Assembly (NCBI RefSeq): GCF_013410035.1 | Contig: NZ_JACCBW010000006.1 | Coordinates: forward strand, 62,001 to 126,000 | Direction: 5' to 3' | Length of the DNA: 64,000 nucleotides | Source of the DNA: Nocardioides cavernae | GTDB lineage: Bacteria; Actinomycetota; Actinomycetes; Propionibacteriales; Nocardioidaceae | Part shown: piece after piece, positions 31,880 to 40,966 of the stretch | Layout: each line of letters starts with the position of its first letter | How positions within the stretch are numbered: position 1 is the first letter of the stretch | Position numbers and translations under genes: made by a program | Notes under the pieces: generated by a model | Told to the model about the DNA's origin: nothing | Database searches by the model: none | The model's input: the letters and a program-made list of their open reading frames with translations, nothing else

Positions 31880-33145
31880 CTAGCCGTCCACCTGGTCGGC
31901 AGGGACGGGCTGCTGCTTGGCGAGGACGGTCAGGCCGTCGTCGACGACGAAGCCGCGGGCCAGGTCGGCCTCGCGGTCGACGCCGATCTGCACACCGGGC
32001 GGCACCACGACGCCCTTGTCGATGATGGCGTTGCGCACGATCGCGCCCTCGCCGATGCGCACGCCGTCCATGAGCACCGAGTCCGAGACCTCGGCGCCGT
32101 CCTTGACCCACACGCCCGGGGAGAGCACCGACTTGTTGACCGTGCCGCCGCTGACGACCGTGCCCGGCGACAGGATCGAGTTGAAGGTCGAGACACCCGC
32201 GCCGCTCGCACCCTCCACCAGCTTGGCCGGCGGGTGCGGCCCGTAGCTGGTGTAGATCGGCCACGCGGTGTTGTAGAGGTTGAAGACGGGCAGCGGGGAC
32301 ACCAGGTCCATGTGCGCGTCGTAGTAGGACCGCATCGTCCCCACGTCACGCCAGTAGCCGCGGTCACGGTCGGTGGAGCCGGGAACCTCGTTGTCCTTGT
32401 AGTCGTAGACCGAGGACTCCGACTTGTCGACGAACCACGGCACGATGTCGCCGCCCATGTCGTGCTTCGAGCCCTCGAGGTCGGCGTCACGCGTGACCGC
32501 CTCGCGCAGCGCGTCGGCGGTGAACACGTAGTTGCCCATGCTCGCCAGCACCTCGTCGGGCGCGTCGGGCAGACCGACCGGGTCGGTGGGCTTCTCGAGG
32601 AACGCGCGGATCTTCTGCGGGCTCGCCGGGTCGACGTCGATCACGCCGAACTGGTCGGCCAGGCCGATCGGCTGGCGGATCGCCGCCACCGTGCAGCCCG
32701 CCCCGGACTCGACGTGGTCGGCGACCATCTGCGAGAAGTCCATGCGGTAGACGTGGTCGGCACCGACGACCACGACGATGTCGGGCTGCTCGTCGGTGAG
32801 CAGGTTGAGCGACTGGTAGATCGCGTCGGCGCTGCCGAGGTACCACCGCTTGCCGACGCGCTGCTGGGCCGGCACCGGGGTGACGTAGTTGCCCAGCAGG
32901 TTGGACATCCGCCAGGTGGTGGTGACGTGGCGGTCGAGGCTGTGGGACTTGTACTGCGTGAGCACGACGACCTTGAGGTAGCCGGAGTTCACGACGTTGG
33001 AGAGCGCGAAGTCGATGAGGCGGTAGATGCCGCCGAACGGCACCGCGGGCTTGGCGCGGTCGGCCGTGAGCGGCATCAGGCGTTTGCCCTCACCGCCTGC
33101 CAGGACGACGGCGAGGACCTTCTTGCGACTCGGCGTGACTGACAT
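31880..33145 (-). CDS. glgC: Glucose-1-phosphate adenylyltransferase
   Basis: Makes ADP-glucose from glucose-1-phosphate and ATP, the committed step of glycogen and maltosyl-phosphate synthesis. The 421-aa protein has the nucleotidyltransferase start VLAVVLAGGEGKRLMPLT, the RAKPAVPFGG site, GSADAIYQSLNLL, VVGADHVYRMD, FLEKPTDP and a C-terminal left-handed beta-helix. It is divergent from glgM over a 61-bp gap, as in mycobacteria. A TAGTTT box stands 6 nt before the ATG. Confidence 0.97.
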   Translation of the reverse strand: MSVTPSRKKVLAVVLAGGEGKRLMPLTADRAKPAVPFGGIYRLIDFALSNVVNSGYLKVVVLTQYKSHSLDRHVTTTWRMSNLLGNYVTPVPAQQRVGKRWYLGSADAIYQSLNLLTDEQPDIVVVVGADHVYRMDFSQMVADHVESGAGCTVAAIRQPIGLADQFGVIDVDPASPQKIRAFLEKPTDPVGLPDAPDEVLASMGNYVFTADALREAVTRDADLEGSKHDMGGDIVPWFVDKSESSVYDYKDNEVPGSTDRDRGYWRDVGTMRSYYDAHMDLVSPLPVFNLYNTAWPIYTSYGPHPPAKLVEGASGAGVSTFNSILSPGTVVSGGTVNKSVLSPGVWVKDGAEVSDSVLMDGVRIGEGAIVRNAIIDKGVVVPPGVQIGVDREADLARGFVVDDGLTVLAKQQPVPADQVDG

Positions 33146-33209
33146 GCCTTGAAACTAGCCGTCGGGCACGAGCGCGTCGACCTCCGTTGGGTCTAGGTTC
33201 AAGGTCATG
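33143..33209. promoter_or_regulatory. Mirror-image glgC/glgM promoter-start units
   Basis: The two ends of the 61-bp intergenic region are inverted copies: CTAGTTTCAAGGCATG reading into glgC (33158 down to 33143) and CTAGGTTCAAGGTCATG reading into glgM (33193-33209). Each contains a TAGNTT -10 box 6-7 nt before the ATG, so both transcripts are predicted to be leaderless, and the shared CTAGNTTCAAGG could also bind a common regulator. Confidence 0.55.
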
Positions 33210-34397
33210 CGCATCGACGTCCTCAGCAAGGAGTACCCACCGGAGGTCTACGGAGGAGCGGGCGTCCACGTCGCCGAGCTGGTCCGCGCCCTGCGCGTCC
33301 TGCCCGACGTCGACGCGCGGGTCCGCTGCTTCGGCGCCCCGCGGTCCGAGCCGGGCACGACGGCGTACGCCGAACCCACGTCGCTGGCCGGCGCCAACGC
33401 CGCGATCCGCACCCTCGGAGTCGACCTCGCGATGGTCGACGACTGCGCCGGCGCCGACCTCGTCCACTCGCACACCTGGTACGCCAACATGGCCGGGCAC
33501 CTCGCCGGGCTGATGCACGGCGTCCCGCACGTGGTGAGCGCCCACTCGCTCGAGCCGATGCGGCCGTGGAAGGCCGAGCAGCTCGGCGGCGGCTACGCGC
33601 TGTCCAGCTGGGCCGAGCGGACGGCGTACGAGGGCGCGGCCGGCATCGTCGCGGTGAGCGCGGCGATGCGCGACGACGTGCTGCGCAGCTACCCGTCGGT
33701 GGATCCGGCCCGCGTGCACGTGGTGCACAACGGCATCGACACCACCGAGTGGTCCCCGGCGGCGAACCCCGACCGGGTCCGGGAGCTCGGCGTCGACCCG
33801 GACCGGCCGAGCGTGATCTTCGTCGGCCGGATCACCCGCCAGAAGGGCCTGCCGCTGTTCCTCCGCGCGGCCGCCGCGCTGCCGCCCGACGTGCAGCTCG
33901 TGCTGTGCGCCGGCGCGCCCGACACCCCGGAGATCGAGGCGGAGGTGCGCGGGCTCGTCGACGACCTCGCCGCCACCCGGTCGGGCGTCGTGTGGATCGC
34001 CGAGATGCTCCCCCGACCCGACGTCGTCGCCCTGCTCACCGCGGCGACGGTCTTCGCGTGCCCGTCGATCTACGAGCCGCTCGGCATCGTCAACCTCGAG
34101 GCGATGGCCTGCGAGACCGCCGTCGTCGCGACCGCGACCGGAGGCATCCCCGAGGTCGTCGTCCACGGTGAGACAGGCTGGCTGGTGCCCATCGAGCAGG
34201 CCACGGACGGCACCGGCACTCCGCTCGACCCGGAGGCCTACGTCGCCGACCTCGCCGCAGCGCTGACCGACGCGGTCAGCGATCCCGCCCGCGCCCGGGC
34301 GTACGGCGAGGCGGGGCGCCGGCGCGCCGAGGAGTCCTTCAGCTGGGGCTCGATCGCCGGCCGGACGCTCGACCTGTACCGCTCGCTCGTGTCGTAG
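33207..34397 (+). CDS. glgM: Glycogen synthase / alpha-maltose-1-phosphate synthase (GT4)
   Basis: A 396-aa GT-B glycosyltransferase. MRIDVLSKEYPPEVYGGAGVHV at the N-terminus, SHTWYANMAG, VHNGIDTTEW, FVGRITRQKGL and the C-terminal IYEPLGIVNLEAMACETAVV with GGIPEVV are typical of the actinobacterial GlgA of family GT4. The Mycobacterium tuberculosis orthologue (Rv1212c) was shown to be GlgM, joining ADP-glucose and glucose-1-phosphate to maltose-1-phosphate; that activity is inferred here. Divergent partner glgC supplies ADP-glucose. glgE is not in the window. Confidence 0.93.
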   Translation: MRIDVLSKEYPPEVYGGAGVHVAELVRALRVLPDVDARVRCFGAPRSEPGTTAYAEPTSLAGANAAIRTLGVDLAMVDDCAGADLVHSHTWYANMAGHLAGLMHGVPHVVSAHSLEPMRPWKAEQLGGGYALSSWAERTAYEGAAGIVAVSAAMRDDVLRSYPSVDPARVHVVHNGIDTTEWSPAANPDRVRELGVDPDRPSVIFVGRITRQKGLPLFLRAAAALPPDVQLVLCAGAPDTPEIEAEVRGLVDDLAATRSGVVWIAEMLPRPDVVALLTAATVFACPSIYEPLGIVNLEAMACETAVVATATGGIPEVVVHGETGWLVPIEQATDGTGTPLDPEAYVADLAAALTDAVSDPARARAYGEAGRRRAEESFSWGSIAGRTLDLYRSLVS

Positions 34398-34520
34398 ACG
34401 CGCGGGCGTTGGTCAAGACCTCACGGCTCCCCCGCGCGGGAGCGGCCGGCCCGGGGTGACCAACGTCCGTCGGTCTCCGAGCCTGTGGAGAGGCACCGAC
34501 GTCCCCGACCGGGTGCCGCG

Positions 34521-35420
34521 ATGCTGGTGCCCGTGGACGTGGGCGAGGTGATGGCGCGGCACGGAGGGGTGTCGACCCGGGCCGCGCTGATCCGTGCGAC
34601 CTCGCGGGCGGACGTCGACCGCGCGCTCACCCACGGCCAGGTGGTGCGGGTGGGCCAGGGCCGCTACGTCCTGCCGGAGGTCGATGACGCCGCCCGGACG
34701 GCGCACGCGATGAACGGCGTGCTCTGCCTCACCAGCGCGGCCCTGCACCACGGCTGGGAGGTCAAGGCCGTGCCCGAGCGGCCGCACGTGGTCGTGCCCC
34801 GCAAGCGCAAGGTGCCCGCGCGGTTCCGGGACGCCGTCGTGCTGCACCGGCGCGACCTCGGGCCAGACGACGTGGCCGTGGGCGCCACGAGCCGCGACGT
34901 CACGCTCGAGCAGTGCCTGAGGCTCCTCCCCTACGACGAGGCGCTCGTCGTCGCGGACTCGGCACTCCGGCACGGCGAGCACGCGACCCTGGCCCGCGCG
35001 GCCGCACTGGTGCGCGGTCGCGGGCAGCAGCGCGCGGCACGCGTGGCCCGTGCCGCACGCGCCGAGTCGGCGAACGCCTTCGAGTCCGTGACGCGCGCCA
35101 TCTGCCACGACGTGCCCGGGCTCGACGTCGAGCCCCAGCTCGTCATCTCCGACGAGTTCGTCTGGGCCCGCCCGGACCTGGTCGACCTCCGGCTCGAGCT
35201 CGCGGTCGAGTGCGAGTCCTACGAGTGGCACGGCGATCGCGCCGGTTTCCGCAAGGACGTCCGCCGCTACAGCCTGCTGACCGCGTCCGGGTGGCTGGTC
35301 CTGCGCTTCACCTGGGAGGACGTGATGTTCCGCGCCGACTGGGTGAGGGCCGTGCTCGCCCGTGCCGTGGTCGTACGGGAACGGACATTGGTCCCCTCAG
35401 CGGTGCGCGACGCGGCGTGA
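34521..35420 (+). CDS. AbiEi-like winged-helix + DUF559 nuclease-fold protein
   Basis: A 299-aa protein of a type abundant in actinobacteria. The N-terminal part (about 1-50, GVSTRAALIRATSRADVDRA then GQGRYVLPE) resembles the winged-helix domain of AbiEi-type antitoxins. The C-terminal part (about 200-290, LRLELAVECESYEWHG, RRYSLLTASGWLVLRFTWEDV) is a DUF559/Vsr-like PD-(D/E)xK fold. No AbiEii nucleotidyltransferase toxin is adjacent. ATG 34521 gives the natural N-terminus; GTG 34485 would add 12 residues. Neither has a clear ribosome site. Role unknown. Confidence 0.75.
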   Translation: MLVPVDVGEVMARHGGVSTRAALIRATSRADVDRALTHGQVVRVGQGRYVLPEVDDAARTAHAMNGVLCLTSAALHHGWEVKAVPERPHVVVPRKRKVPARFRDAVVLHRRDLGPDDVAVGATSRDVTLEQCLRLLPYDEALVVADSALRHGEHATLARAAALVRGRGQQRAARVARAARAESANAFESVTRAICHDVPGLDVEPQLVISDEFVWARPDLVDLRLELAVECESYEWHGDRAGFRKDVRRYSLLTASGWLVLRFTWEDVMFRADWVRAVLARAVVVRERTLVPSAVRDAA

Positions 35421-35522
35421 CGGACGGGGACCGACGGACCGACGTCCGCGCGTCTGCGGCCCGATCACGTACGCCGAGCGCCCCGGCGCCGTGAGGCACC
35501 GGGGCGCTGCGGCGGTGGCGCG

Positions 35523-36884
35523 TCAGACCGACGCGGGCTCGCGTGCGGGCGGCGGGGTGGGGGCGCCGTGGTCGTCGTCGACCATGGTGGCCTCGTCGAA
35601 GCGGTCCTCCCCGGCGAGCACCCGGTCGAGCTGCGCGCGGTCGAGGGTGCCGGTCCAGTGGCCGATGAGGACGGTGGCGACGGAGTTGCCGGCGAAGTTC
35701 GTCACCGCGCGGGCCTCGGACATGAAGCGGTCGATGCCGACGATCAGGCCGACGCCGTCGAGCAGCTCCGGGCGGTGCGAGGACAGGCCGCCGGCGAGCG
35801 TGGCGAGGCCGGCACCGGTGACGCCGGCGGCACCCTTGGACGCGATGACCATGAACAGCAGCAGGGAGACCTGCTCACCGATCGACAGCGGCTTGTCGAG
35901 GGCGTCGGCGATGAAGATCGACGCCATCGTCAGGTAGATCGCGGTGCCGTCGAGGTTGAACGAGTAGCCGGTCGGCACGACGACGCCGACGGTCGTCTTC
36001 TCGACACCGGCGTGGTTCATCTTCGCGATGAGGCGCGGGAGGGCCGACTCCGACGACGACGTCGACACGATCAGCAGGAACTCGCGGCCCAGGTACTTGA
36101 GCAGGCTCCAGATGTTGACGCCGGTCGCGAGCTTGAGGATCGCGCCGAGCACGCCGAAGACGAACAGGAAGCAGGTGATGTAGAAGGCGATCATGATCGT
36201 CGCGAGGCTCTTGAGCGCGTCGACACCCGTCTCGCCGACGACGGCGGCGATCGCGGCGAACGCGCCCACCGGCGCGGCCCACATGATCATCGCCAGCACG
36301 CGGAAGACCAGGCGCTGGACGTGGCCGATGCCGGTCAGGATCGGCTCGCCCGAGCGCCCCATCGCCTGCAGGGCGAAGCCCACGAGCAGCGCGACGAGGA
36401 GGGTCTGGAGCACCTCGCCGGAGGTGAGGGACGAGAGCAGGGAGTCGGGCACGATCCCGGTGATGAACTCCGTCGTGGAGCCGTGGGCCTCGGCCGCCTG
36501 CTCCTTGCCGACGCCGGCGACCTCGTCGGAGAGGTTGAGCCCCTTGCCCGGGTCGAGGAGGTTGCCCACGACCATGCCGATGGCGAGGGCGGCCGTCGAC
36601 ATCGTGAGGAAGTAGCCGAGGGCCAGGCCCCCGACCTTGCCCACGCTCGCGGCGCTGCGGACGGACCCGACGCCGAGGACGAGCGTGCAGAAGATGACCG
36701 GCTGGATCATCATCTTGATGAGCGCGACGAACGTCGTGCCGATCCACTTCAGCCCGACGGCGAAGTCCGGGACGACGAGGCCGACGACGGCCCCGAGCAC
36801 CACGGCGATGATCACCGCGATGTAGAGGTAGTGGGTGCGGTCCCGCCTGGCCTGCGGGGTCGTCACCGGTTCGGTGGTGCTCAT
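35523..36884 (-). CDS. dctA: Dicarboxylate/amino acid:cation symporter, DctA-like
   Basis: A 453-aa membrane transporter importing C4-dicarboxylates (or glutamate/aspartate) with protons or sodium. The family landmarks TSSSESALPRLI (serine-rich re-entrant loop), VVPTGYSFNLDGTAIYLTMASIFIA across helix 7, and NFAGNSVATVLIG in helix 8 are present. AGGAGG lies 7 nt before the ATG at 36884. It is divergent from a CitA-type two-component system, which probably induces it. A Crp/GlxR-like site sits midway in the shared regulatory region. Confidence 0.95.
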   Translation of the reverse strand: MSTTEPVTTPQARRDRTHYLYIAVIIAVVLGAVVGLVVPDFAVGLKWIGTTFVALIKMMIQPVIFCTLVLGVGSVRSAASVGKVGGLALGYFLTMSTAALAIGMVVGNLLDPGKGLNLSDEVAGVGKEQAAEAHGSTTEFITGIVPDSLLSSLTSGEVLQTLLVALLVGFALQAMGRSGEPILTGIGHVQRLVFRVLAMIMWAAPVGAFAAIAAVVGETGVDALKSLATIMIAFYITCFLFVFGVLGAILKLATGVNIWSLLKYLGREFLLIVSTSSSESALPRLIAKMNHAGVEKTTVGVVVPTGYSFNLDGTAIYLTMASIFIADALDKPLSIGEQVSLLLFMVIASKGAAGVTGAGLATLAGGLSSHRPELLDGVGLIVGIDRFMSEARAVTNFAGNSVATVLIGHWTGTLDRAQLDRVLAGEDRFDEATMVDDDHGAPTPPPAREPASV

Positions 36885-36945
36885 GGGGTCCTCCTGCGGT
36901 CCGGGGCCGACGGTCGCCGGGCCCGGGCACCACCTTCCGCGGACC

Positions 36946-36961
36946 TGTGAGCGTGGTCACT
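36946..36961. promoter_or_regulatory. Crp/GlxR-like binding site between dctA and the sensor kinase
   Basis: TGTGAGCGTGGTCACT matches TGTGA-N6-TCAC(A), the cAMP-receptor-type consensus, in 9 of 10 defined positions. It is centred about 69 bp from dctA and 67 bp from the kinase gene. A looser repeat (TGTTCTGTGCGTTGTGTTC) follows at 36961-36979 and could bind the response regulator. Confidence 0.5.
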
Positions 36962-37020
36962 GTTCTGTGCGTTGTGTTCGCCGTCACAGCCACGGTCCGG
37001 CGGTGGTGCACAATGCGCGC

Positions 37021-38628
37021 ATGACGCGACGCGCCGACGGCGAGAGCCCGGTCGCCCGCCAGATCCTGCTGCTGCAGGTGGGGGTCGTCGTGGTCCTCGT
37101 CGTCACCGCGGTCGCGCTCGCCGCGTGGGACACCCGCCGCGACCTCCGCGACGCCGCGCGCGAGCAGGCGACGGCGGTGGCTCGATCCGTCGCGGACTCG
37201 CCCTTCGTGCGCCAGGAGGTCCGCGCCTCGGACCCGACGGCCGAGCTCCAGCCGTTCGCCGAGGAGGTGCGGCGCGACACCGGCACCGACTTCGTCGTCG
37301 TGATGTCGACCGACCGGGTCCGGTGGACCCACCCGGACCCGACCCAAATCGGCCGCACCTTCGTCGGAGAGGTCGGTGACGCCCCTGGGGGCGCGGTCTT
37401 CACGCAGGTGTACGCCGGCACGCTGGGGCCGTCCGTGCGTGCGGTCGTGCCGGTGGTCGACGACGGGACCGTGGTGGCGCTGGTCGCGGTCGGCATCACG
37501 GTCGACCGGCTCGACCAGAGGCTCGTCGAGGACCTGCCGGGCATCGGTCTCGCCGCGGGCGCCACGCTCCTCGCCGGGCTCCTCGGCGCCTGGCTGATCG
37601 CCCGGCGGCTCCGTCGGCAGACCCACGGCCTGGGCGAGCGCGAGATCACGCGGATGTACGAGTACTACCGCGCCGTCCTGGGAGCCGTGCGCGAGGGACT
37701 GCTGCTGGTCGACTCCGACCAGCGCGTCGCCCTGGTCAACGAGGAGGCCACGCGCCTGCTCGCGCTGCCGGACGACGTCGAGGGCCGCTCGCTGGCCGAG
37801 CTCGGGCTGCCGCCCGGTCTGGTCGCCGCGGTCCAGGACCGGGACACGGTGGCCGACCAGACCTTCGTCCTCGGCTCGCAGGTCCTCGTCCTGAGCACCT
37901 CCCCCGCCTACTGGGACCAGGCCGAGGTGGGTGCGGTGGTGACGGTCCGCGACCGCACCGAGCTCCAGGCCGTGACCGGCGAGCTCGCCCTCGTACGGGG
38001 CCTCACCGACTCGCTGCGCGCGCAGAACCACGAGGCCGCCAACCGCCTCCACACGATCGTGTCGCTCGTGGAGATGGGGCGCCCCGAGCAGGCCGTCGAG
38101 TTCGCCACCGCCGAATTGCAGGTCGCGCAGGACCTCGCCGACGAGCTGGTGTCGGCGGTCGAGGAGCCGGTGCTGGCCGCGCTGCTCCTCGGCAAGACCG
38201 CCCAGGCGGCCGAGCGGGGCATCCAGCTCGACATCGAGGGTGAGCTGCCCGCCGATCTGCCGGTGTCGCCCCGTGACCTCGTCACGCTGGTGGGCAACCT
38301 GGTGGACAACGCGTTCGACGCCGTGGCCGACACCCGGTCCGACCGCCCGCAACGGGTGCGGGTGGGCCTGGCCGGGGACGCCCGCCACCTGCGCGTCGAG
38401 GTCGACGACTCGGGTCCCGGCATCCCGGAGGCCGACCGTGAGCACGTGCTGGACCGGGGCTGGTCCAGCAAGGCCGACGCGGGCCGTGGCCTCGGCCTCG
38501 CCATCGTGGCCCAGGTCGTCTCGCACCACGGCGGCGAGCTCCGCGTGGCGGACTCCCCGCTCGGCGGTGCGCGGTTCACCGTCGCGCTCGACGAGGCGAC
38601 CCCCCGGCCCGCAGGGGCGGCGTCGTGA
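37021..38628 (+). CDS. CitA/DcuS-family sensor histidine kinase
   Basis: A 535-aa membrane kinase sensing an extracellular carboxylate. TM1 at about 16-36, an extracellular PDC/CACHE sensor domain with the FVVVMSTDRVRWTHPDP segment, TM2 at about 178-198, a cytoplasmic PAS domain (240-340), then a short SpoOB-type dimerisation helix LRAQNHEAANRLHTI with phospho-acceptor His337, and an HATPase with NLVDNAFDAV, DSGPGIPE and GRGLGLAIV. The ATG at 37021 has CACAAT 6 nt upstream rather than a ribosome site. It is coupled to the response regulator and divergent from dctA. Confidence 0.93.
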   Translation: MTRRADGESPVARQILLLQVGVVVVLVVTAVALAAWDTRRDLRDAAREQATAVARSVADSPFVRQEVRASDPTAELQPFAEEVRRDTGTDFVVVMSTDRVRWTHPDPTQIGRTFVGEVGDAPGGAVFTQVYAGTLGPSVRAVVPVVDDGTVVALVAVGITVDRLDQRLVEDLPGIGLAAGATLLAGLLGAWLIARRLRRQTHGLGEREITRMYEYYRAVLGAVREGLLLVDSDQRVALVNEEATRLLALPDDVEGRSLAELGLPPGLVAAVQDRDTVADQTFVLGSQVLVLSTSPAYWDQAEVGAVVTVRDRTELQAVTGELALVRGLTDSLRAQNHEAANRLHTIVSLVEMGRPEQAVEFATAELQVAQDLADELVSAVEEPVLAALLLGKTAQAAERGIQLDIEGELPADLPVSPRDLVTLVGNLVDNAFDAVADTRSDRPQRVRVGLAGDARHLRVEVDDSGPGIPEADREHVLDRGWSSKADAGRGLGLAIVAQVVSHHGGELRVADSPLGGARFTVALDEATPRPAGAAS

Positions 38629-39314
38629 GCGTGAGGGTCCTCGTCGTCGAGGACGAGGAGGTCGCGGCCGAGGCGCACGCGACCTACGTCGGCCGGGTCC
38701 CCGGCTTCGAGCTCGCCGGCGTCGCGCACTCGGCCGGCGAGGCGATGCGGCTGCTGCAGCGTGACCCCGACGTCGACCTGGTGCTGCTCGACATGCACCT
38801 GCCCGACGGGCACGGGCTCGGACTGCTGCAGCGCCTGCGCGCCGAGGGCCGTCCGCTGGACGTCATCGCCGTGACCTCGGCCCGCGACACCGAGGTGGTG
38901 CGACGCGCCGTCTCGCAGGGAGTCGTGCTCTACCTCCTCAAGCCGTTCACCTTCGCGGCCTTCCGCGGGAAGCTCGAGCAGTACGCCGAGTTCCGTGCGC
39001 GGCTGGCGACCGCGCCGGGCGACGTCGTGCAGGACGACGTGGACCAGCTGTTCGGCGCCCTGCGCAGCCGCCCCACCGGCGAGGCCCTCCCCAAGGGGAT
39101 GAGCCTCGACTCCCTGCGTCACGTGGTGGAGGCGCTGCGCGAGCGCACCGAGGGCTACTCCGCCTCGGAGCTCGGCGAGGCGATCGGGGTCTCCCGCGTG
39201 ACCGCGCGGCGCTACCTGGAGCACCTCGCGGACGAGGGTCGGGTCACCCGCGCCCCTCGCTACGGAGGGACCGGGCGCCCCGAGGTCGGCTACGTCTGGG
39301 TGCGCAGCGACTGA
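38625..39314 (+). CDS. CitB/DcuR-family response regulator
   Basis: A 229-aa regulator: receiver domain with VLVVEDEEVAAEAH, phospho-acceptor Asp56 in LVLLDMHLPDG, VTSARD and LLKPFTF; then an HTH (SASELGEAIGVSRVTARRYLE within about 175-205) and a tail GRPEVGYVW. GTG start overlaps the kinase stop as GTGA. The pair most likely activates dctA. It ends 24 bp from the convergent glyA. Confidence 0.93.
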   Translation: MSVRVLVVEDEEVAAEAHATYVGRVPGFELAGVAHSAGEAMRLLQRDPDVDLVLLDMHLPDGHGLGLLQRLRAEGRPLDVIAVTSARDTEVVRRAVSQGVVLYLLKPFTFAAFRGKLEQYAEFRARLATAPGDVVQDDVDQLFGALRSRPTGEALPKGMSLDSLRHVVEALRERTEGYSASELGEAIGVSRVTARRYLEHLADEGRVTRAPRYGGTGRPEVGYVWVRSD

Positions 39315-39338
39315 GGGCCGCCGCGCAGCGCCGTGGGG

Positions 39339-40775
39339 TCAGCCGAGGACCAGACCCGGGTAGAGCGGATGCTTGTCGAGCATCTCGGCCGACCGCTTCG
39401 TCACGCGGTCCGCGACGCCGTCGCCCAGGACGTACGACGCCTTGCTGGGCTCGCCGGCCTTGGTCGTGCCGGCCTCGGTGTTCGACAGCACGTCGACGAT
39501 CAGCTCGGCCACCGTGTCGAACTCGTCGTGGCCGAAGCCGCGGGTCGTCAGCGCCGGGGTGCCCAGGCGTACGCCCGAGGTGTACCAGGCCCCGTTGGGG
39601 TCCGCCGGGACCGAGTTGCGGTTGGTGACCACGCCCGCGTCGAGCAGCGCCGACTCGGCCTGGCGGCCGGTGAGGCCGAAGGACGAGACGTCGAGCAGGA
39701 CGAGGTGGTTGTCGGTGCCGCCGGTGACGAGGTGGGCGCCGCGGCTGAGGAACCCCTCGGCGAGGGACTTCGCGTTGTCGGCGACCTTCTGCGCGTACGC
39801 CTGGAACTCGGTGGTCCGGGCCTCGGCGAGGGCGACCGCCTTGGCGGCCATCACGTGCGAGAGGGGACCGCCGAGCACCATCGGGCAGCCGCGGTCCACA
39901 TCGGCTGCGAACTCCTCCTGGGCCAGGACCATGCCGCCGCGCGGCCCCCGCAGCGACTTGTGGGTCGTGGTGGTGACGACGTGGGCGTGGGGCACCGGGT
40001 TCTCGTCGCCGGTGAAGACCTTGCCCGCGACCAGGCCGGCGAAGTGCGCCATGTCGACCATCAGCACGGCGCCGACCTCGTCGGCGATCTCGCGCATCTT
40101 GGCGAAGTCGACCCGGCGGGGATAGGCGGAGTAGCCGGCGACCAGGATCAGCGGCTTGAACTCGCGCGCCTTGGCGGCGACCGCGTCGTAGTCGAGCAGG
40201 CCGGTCGCGGGGTCGGTGCCGTACTGCTGCTGGTGGAACATCTTGCCGCTGATGTTGGGGCGGAAGCCGTGGGTCAGGTGGCCGCCGGCGTCGAGGGACA
40301 TGCCGAGGAGGCGCTGGTTGCCGAGCTCGTGGCGCAGCGACTCCCAGTCGGCCTCGGTGAGCTCGTTGACGTTCTTGGCCTGGAGCTTCTGCAGGTACGG
40401 CGACTCCACGCGGTTGGCCAGGATCGACCAGAAGGCGACCAGGTTGGCGTCGATGCCGGAGTGGGGCTGCACGTAGGCGTACGGCGCGCCGAAGAGCTCG
40501 CGGGCGTGCTCCGCGGCGAGGGACTCGACGGTGTCGACGTTCTGGCAGCCGGCGTAGAACCGGTGACCGACGGTGCCCTCGGCGTACTTGTCGCTGAACC
40601 AGGTGCCCATCGTCATCAGCACGGCCGGGGACGCGTAGTTCTCCGAGGCGATCAGCTTGAGGGAGCCTCGCTGGTCGGCGAGCTCCTGGCGCGTGGCCTC
40701 GGCGATCCGCGGCTCGACGGAGGCGATGACCTCGAGGGCCTGGGAGTACGCGCTGCTGATCAGGGAGTCGCTCAT
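39339..40775 (-). CDS. glyA: Serine hydroxymethyltransferase
   Basis: PLP enzyme interconverting serine and glycine with tetrahydrofolate. The 478-aa protein carries LKLIASENYASPAVL, YAEGTVGHRFYAGCQN, the VDMAHFAGLVAG segment and the PLP lysine in TTTTHKSLRGPRGG. It has an insert around TEADWESLRHELGNQRL, giving a protein longer than the usual 420 aa, a subtype seen in several actinobacteria. The ATG at 40775 was chosen because TAGGCT and a 7-nt gap precede it, suggesting a leaderless mRNA. Confidence 0.96.
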   Translation of the reverse strand: MSDSLISSAYSQALEVIASVEPRIAEATRQELADQRGSLKLIASENYASPAVLMTMGTWFSDKYAEGTVGHRFYAGCQNVDTVESLAAEHARELFGAPYAYVQPHSGIDANLVAFWSILANRVESPYLQKLQAKNVNELTEADWESLRHELGNQRLLGMSLDAGGHLTHGFRPNISGKMFHQQQYGTDPATGLLDYDAVAAKAREFKPLILVAGYSAYPRRVDFAKMREIADEVGAVLMVDMAHFAGLVAGKVFTGDENPVPHAHVVTTTTHKSLRGPRGGMVLAQEEFAADVDRGCPMVLGGPLSHVMAAKAVALAEARTTEFQAYAQKVADNAKSLAEGFLSRGAHLVTGGTDNHLVLLDVSSFGLTGRQAESALLDAGVVTNRNSVPADPNGAWYTSGVRLGTPALTTRGFGHDEFDTVAELIVDVLSNTEAGTTKAGEPSKASYVLGDGVADRVTKRSAEMLDKHPLYPGLVLG

Positions 40776-40782
40776 GCCGCAC

Positions 40783-40788
40783 AGCCTA
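40783..40788 (-). promoter_or_regulatory. -10 box of glyA (leaderless start)
   Basis: Minus-strand TAGGCT, 7 nt, ATG at 40775. From here to 40966 (about 180 bp) I see no gene or structured RNA; the plus-strand promoter of the sulfite reductase operon must lie in it. Confidence 0.5.
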
Positions 40789-40966
40789 GAGGTCACCCAC
40801 CCGCGCGGGCCGCACGGTCCGTGGAGCGTCCGACGTGTGACCTGGGCCGCATCCGGGTGCCGATCCGGGCGGGGGGCTGCGCCCGCGTCTCACGATGTGG
40901 AGCCACGTCCCAGATGACGAGATTTCGTCTTGTGGAACCGATGTCCATTCCGTGAGACTTCTTGAC

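Noticed and set aside
40776..40966. Glycine riboswitch upstream of glyA
   Set aside because: The -10 box lies 7 nt from the glyA start, leaving no leader, and no tandem aptamer-like conserved blocks are present.
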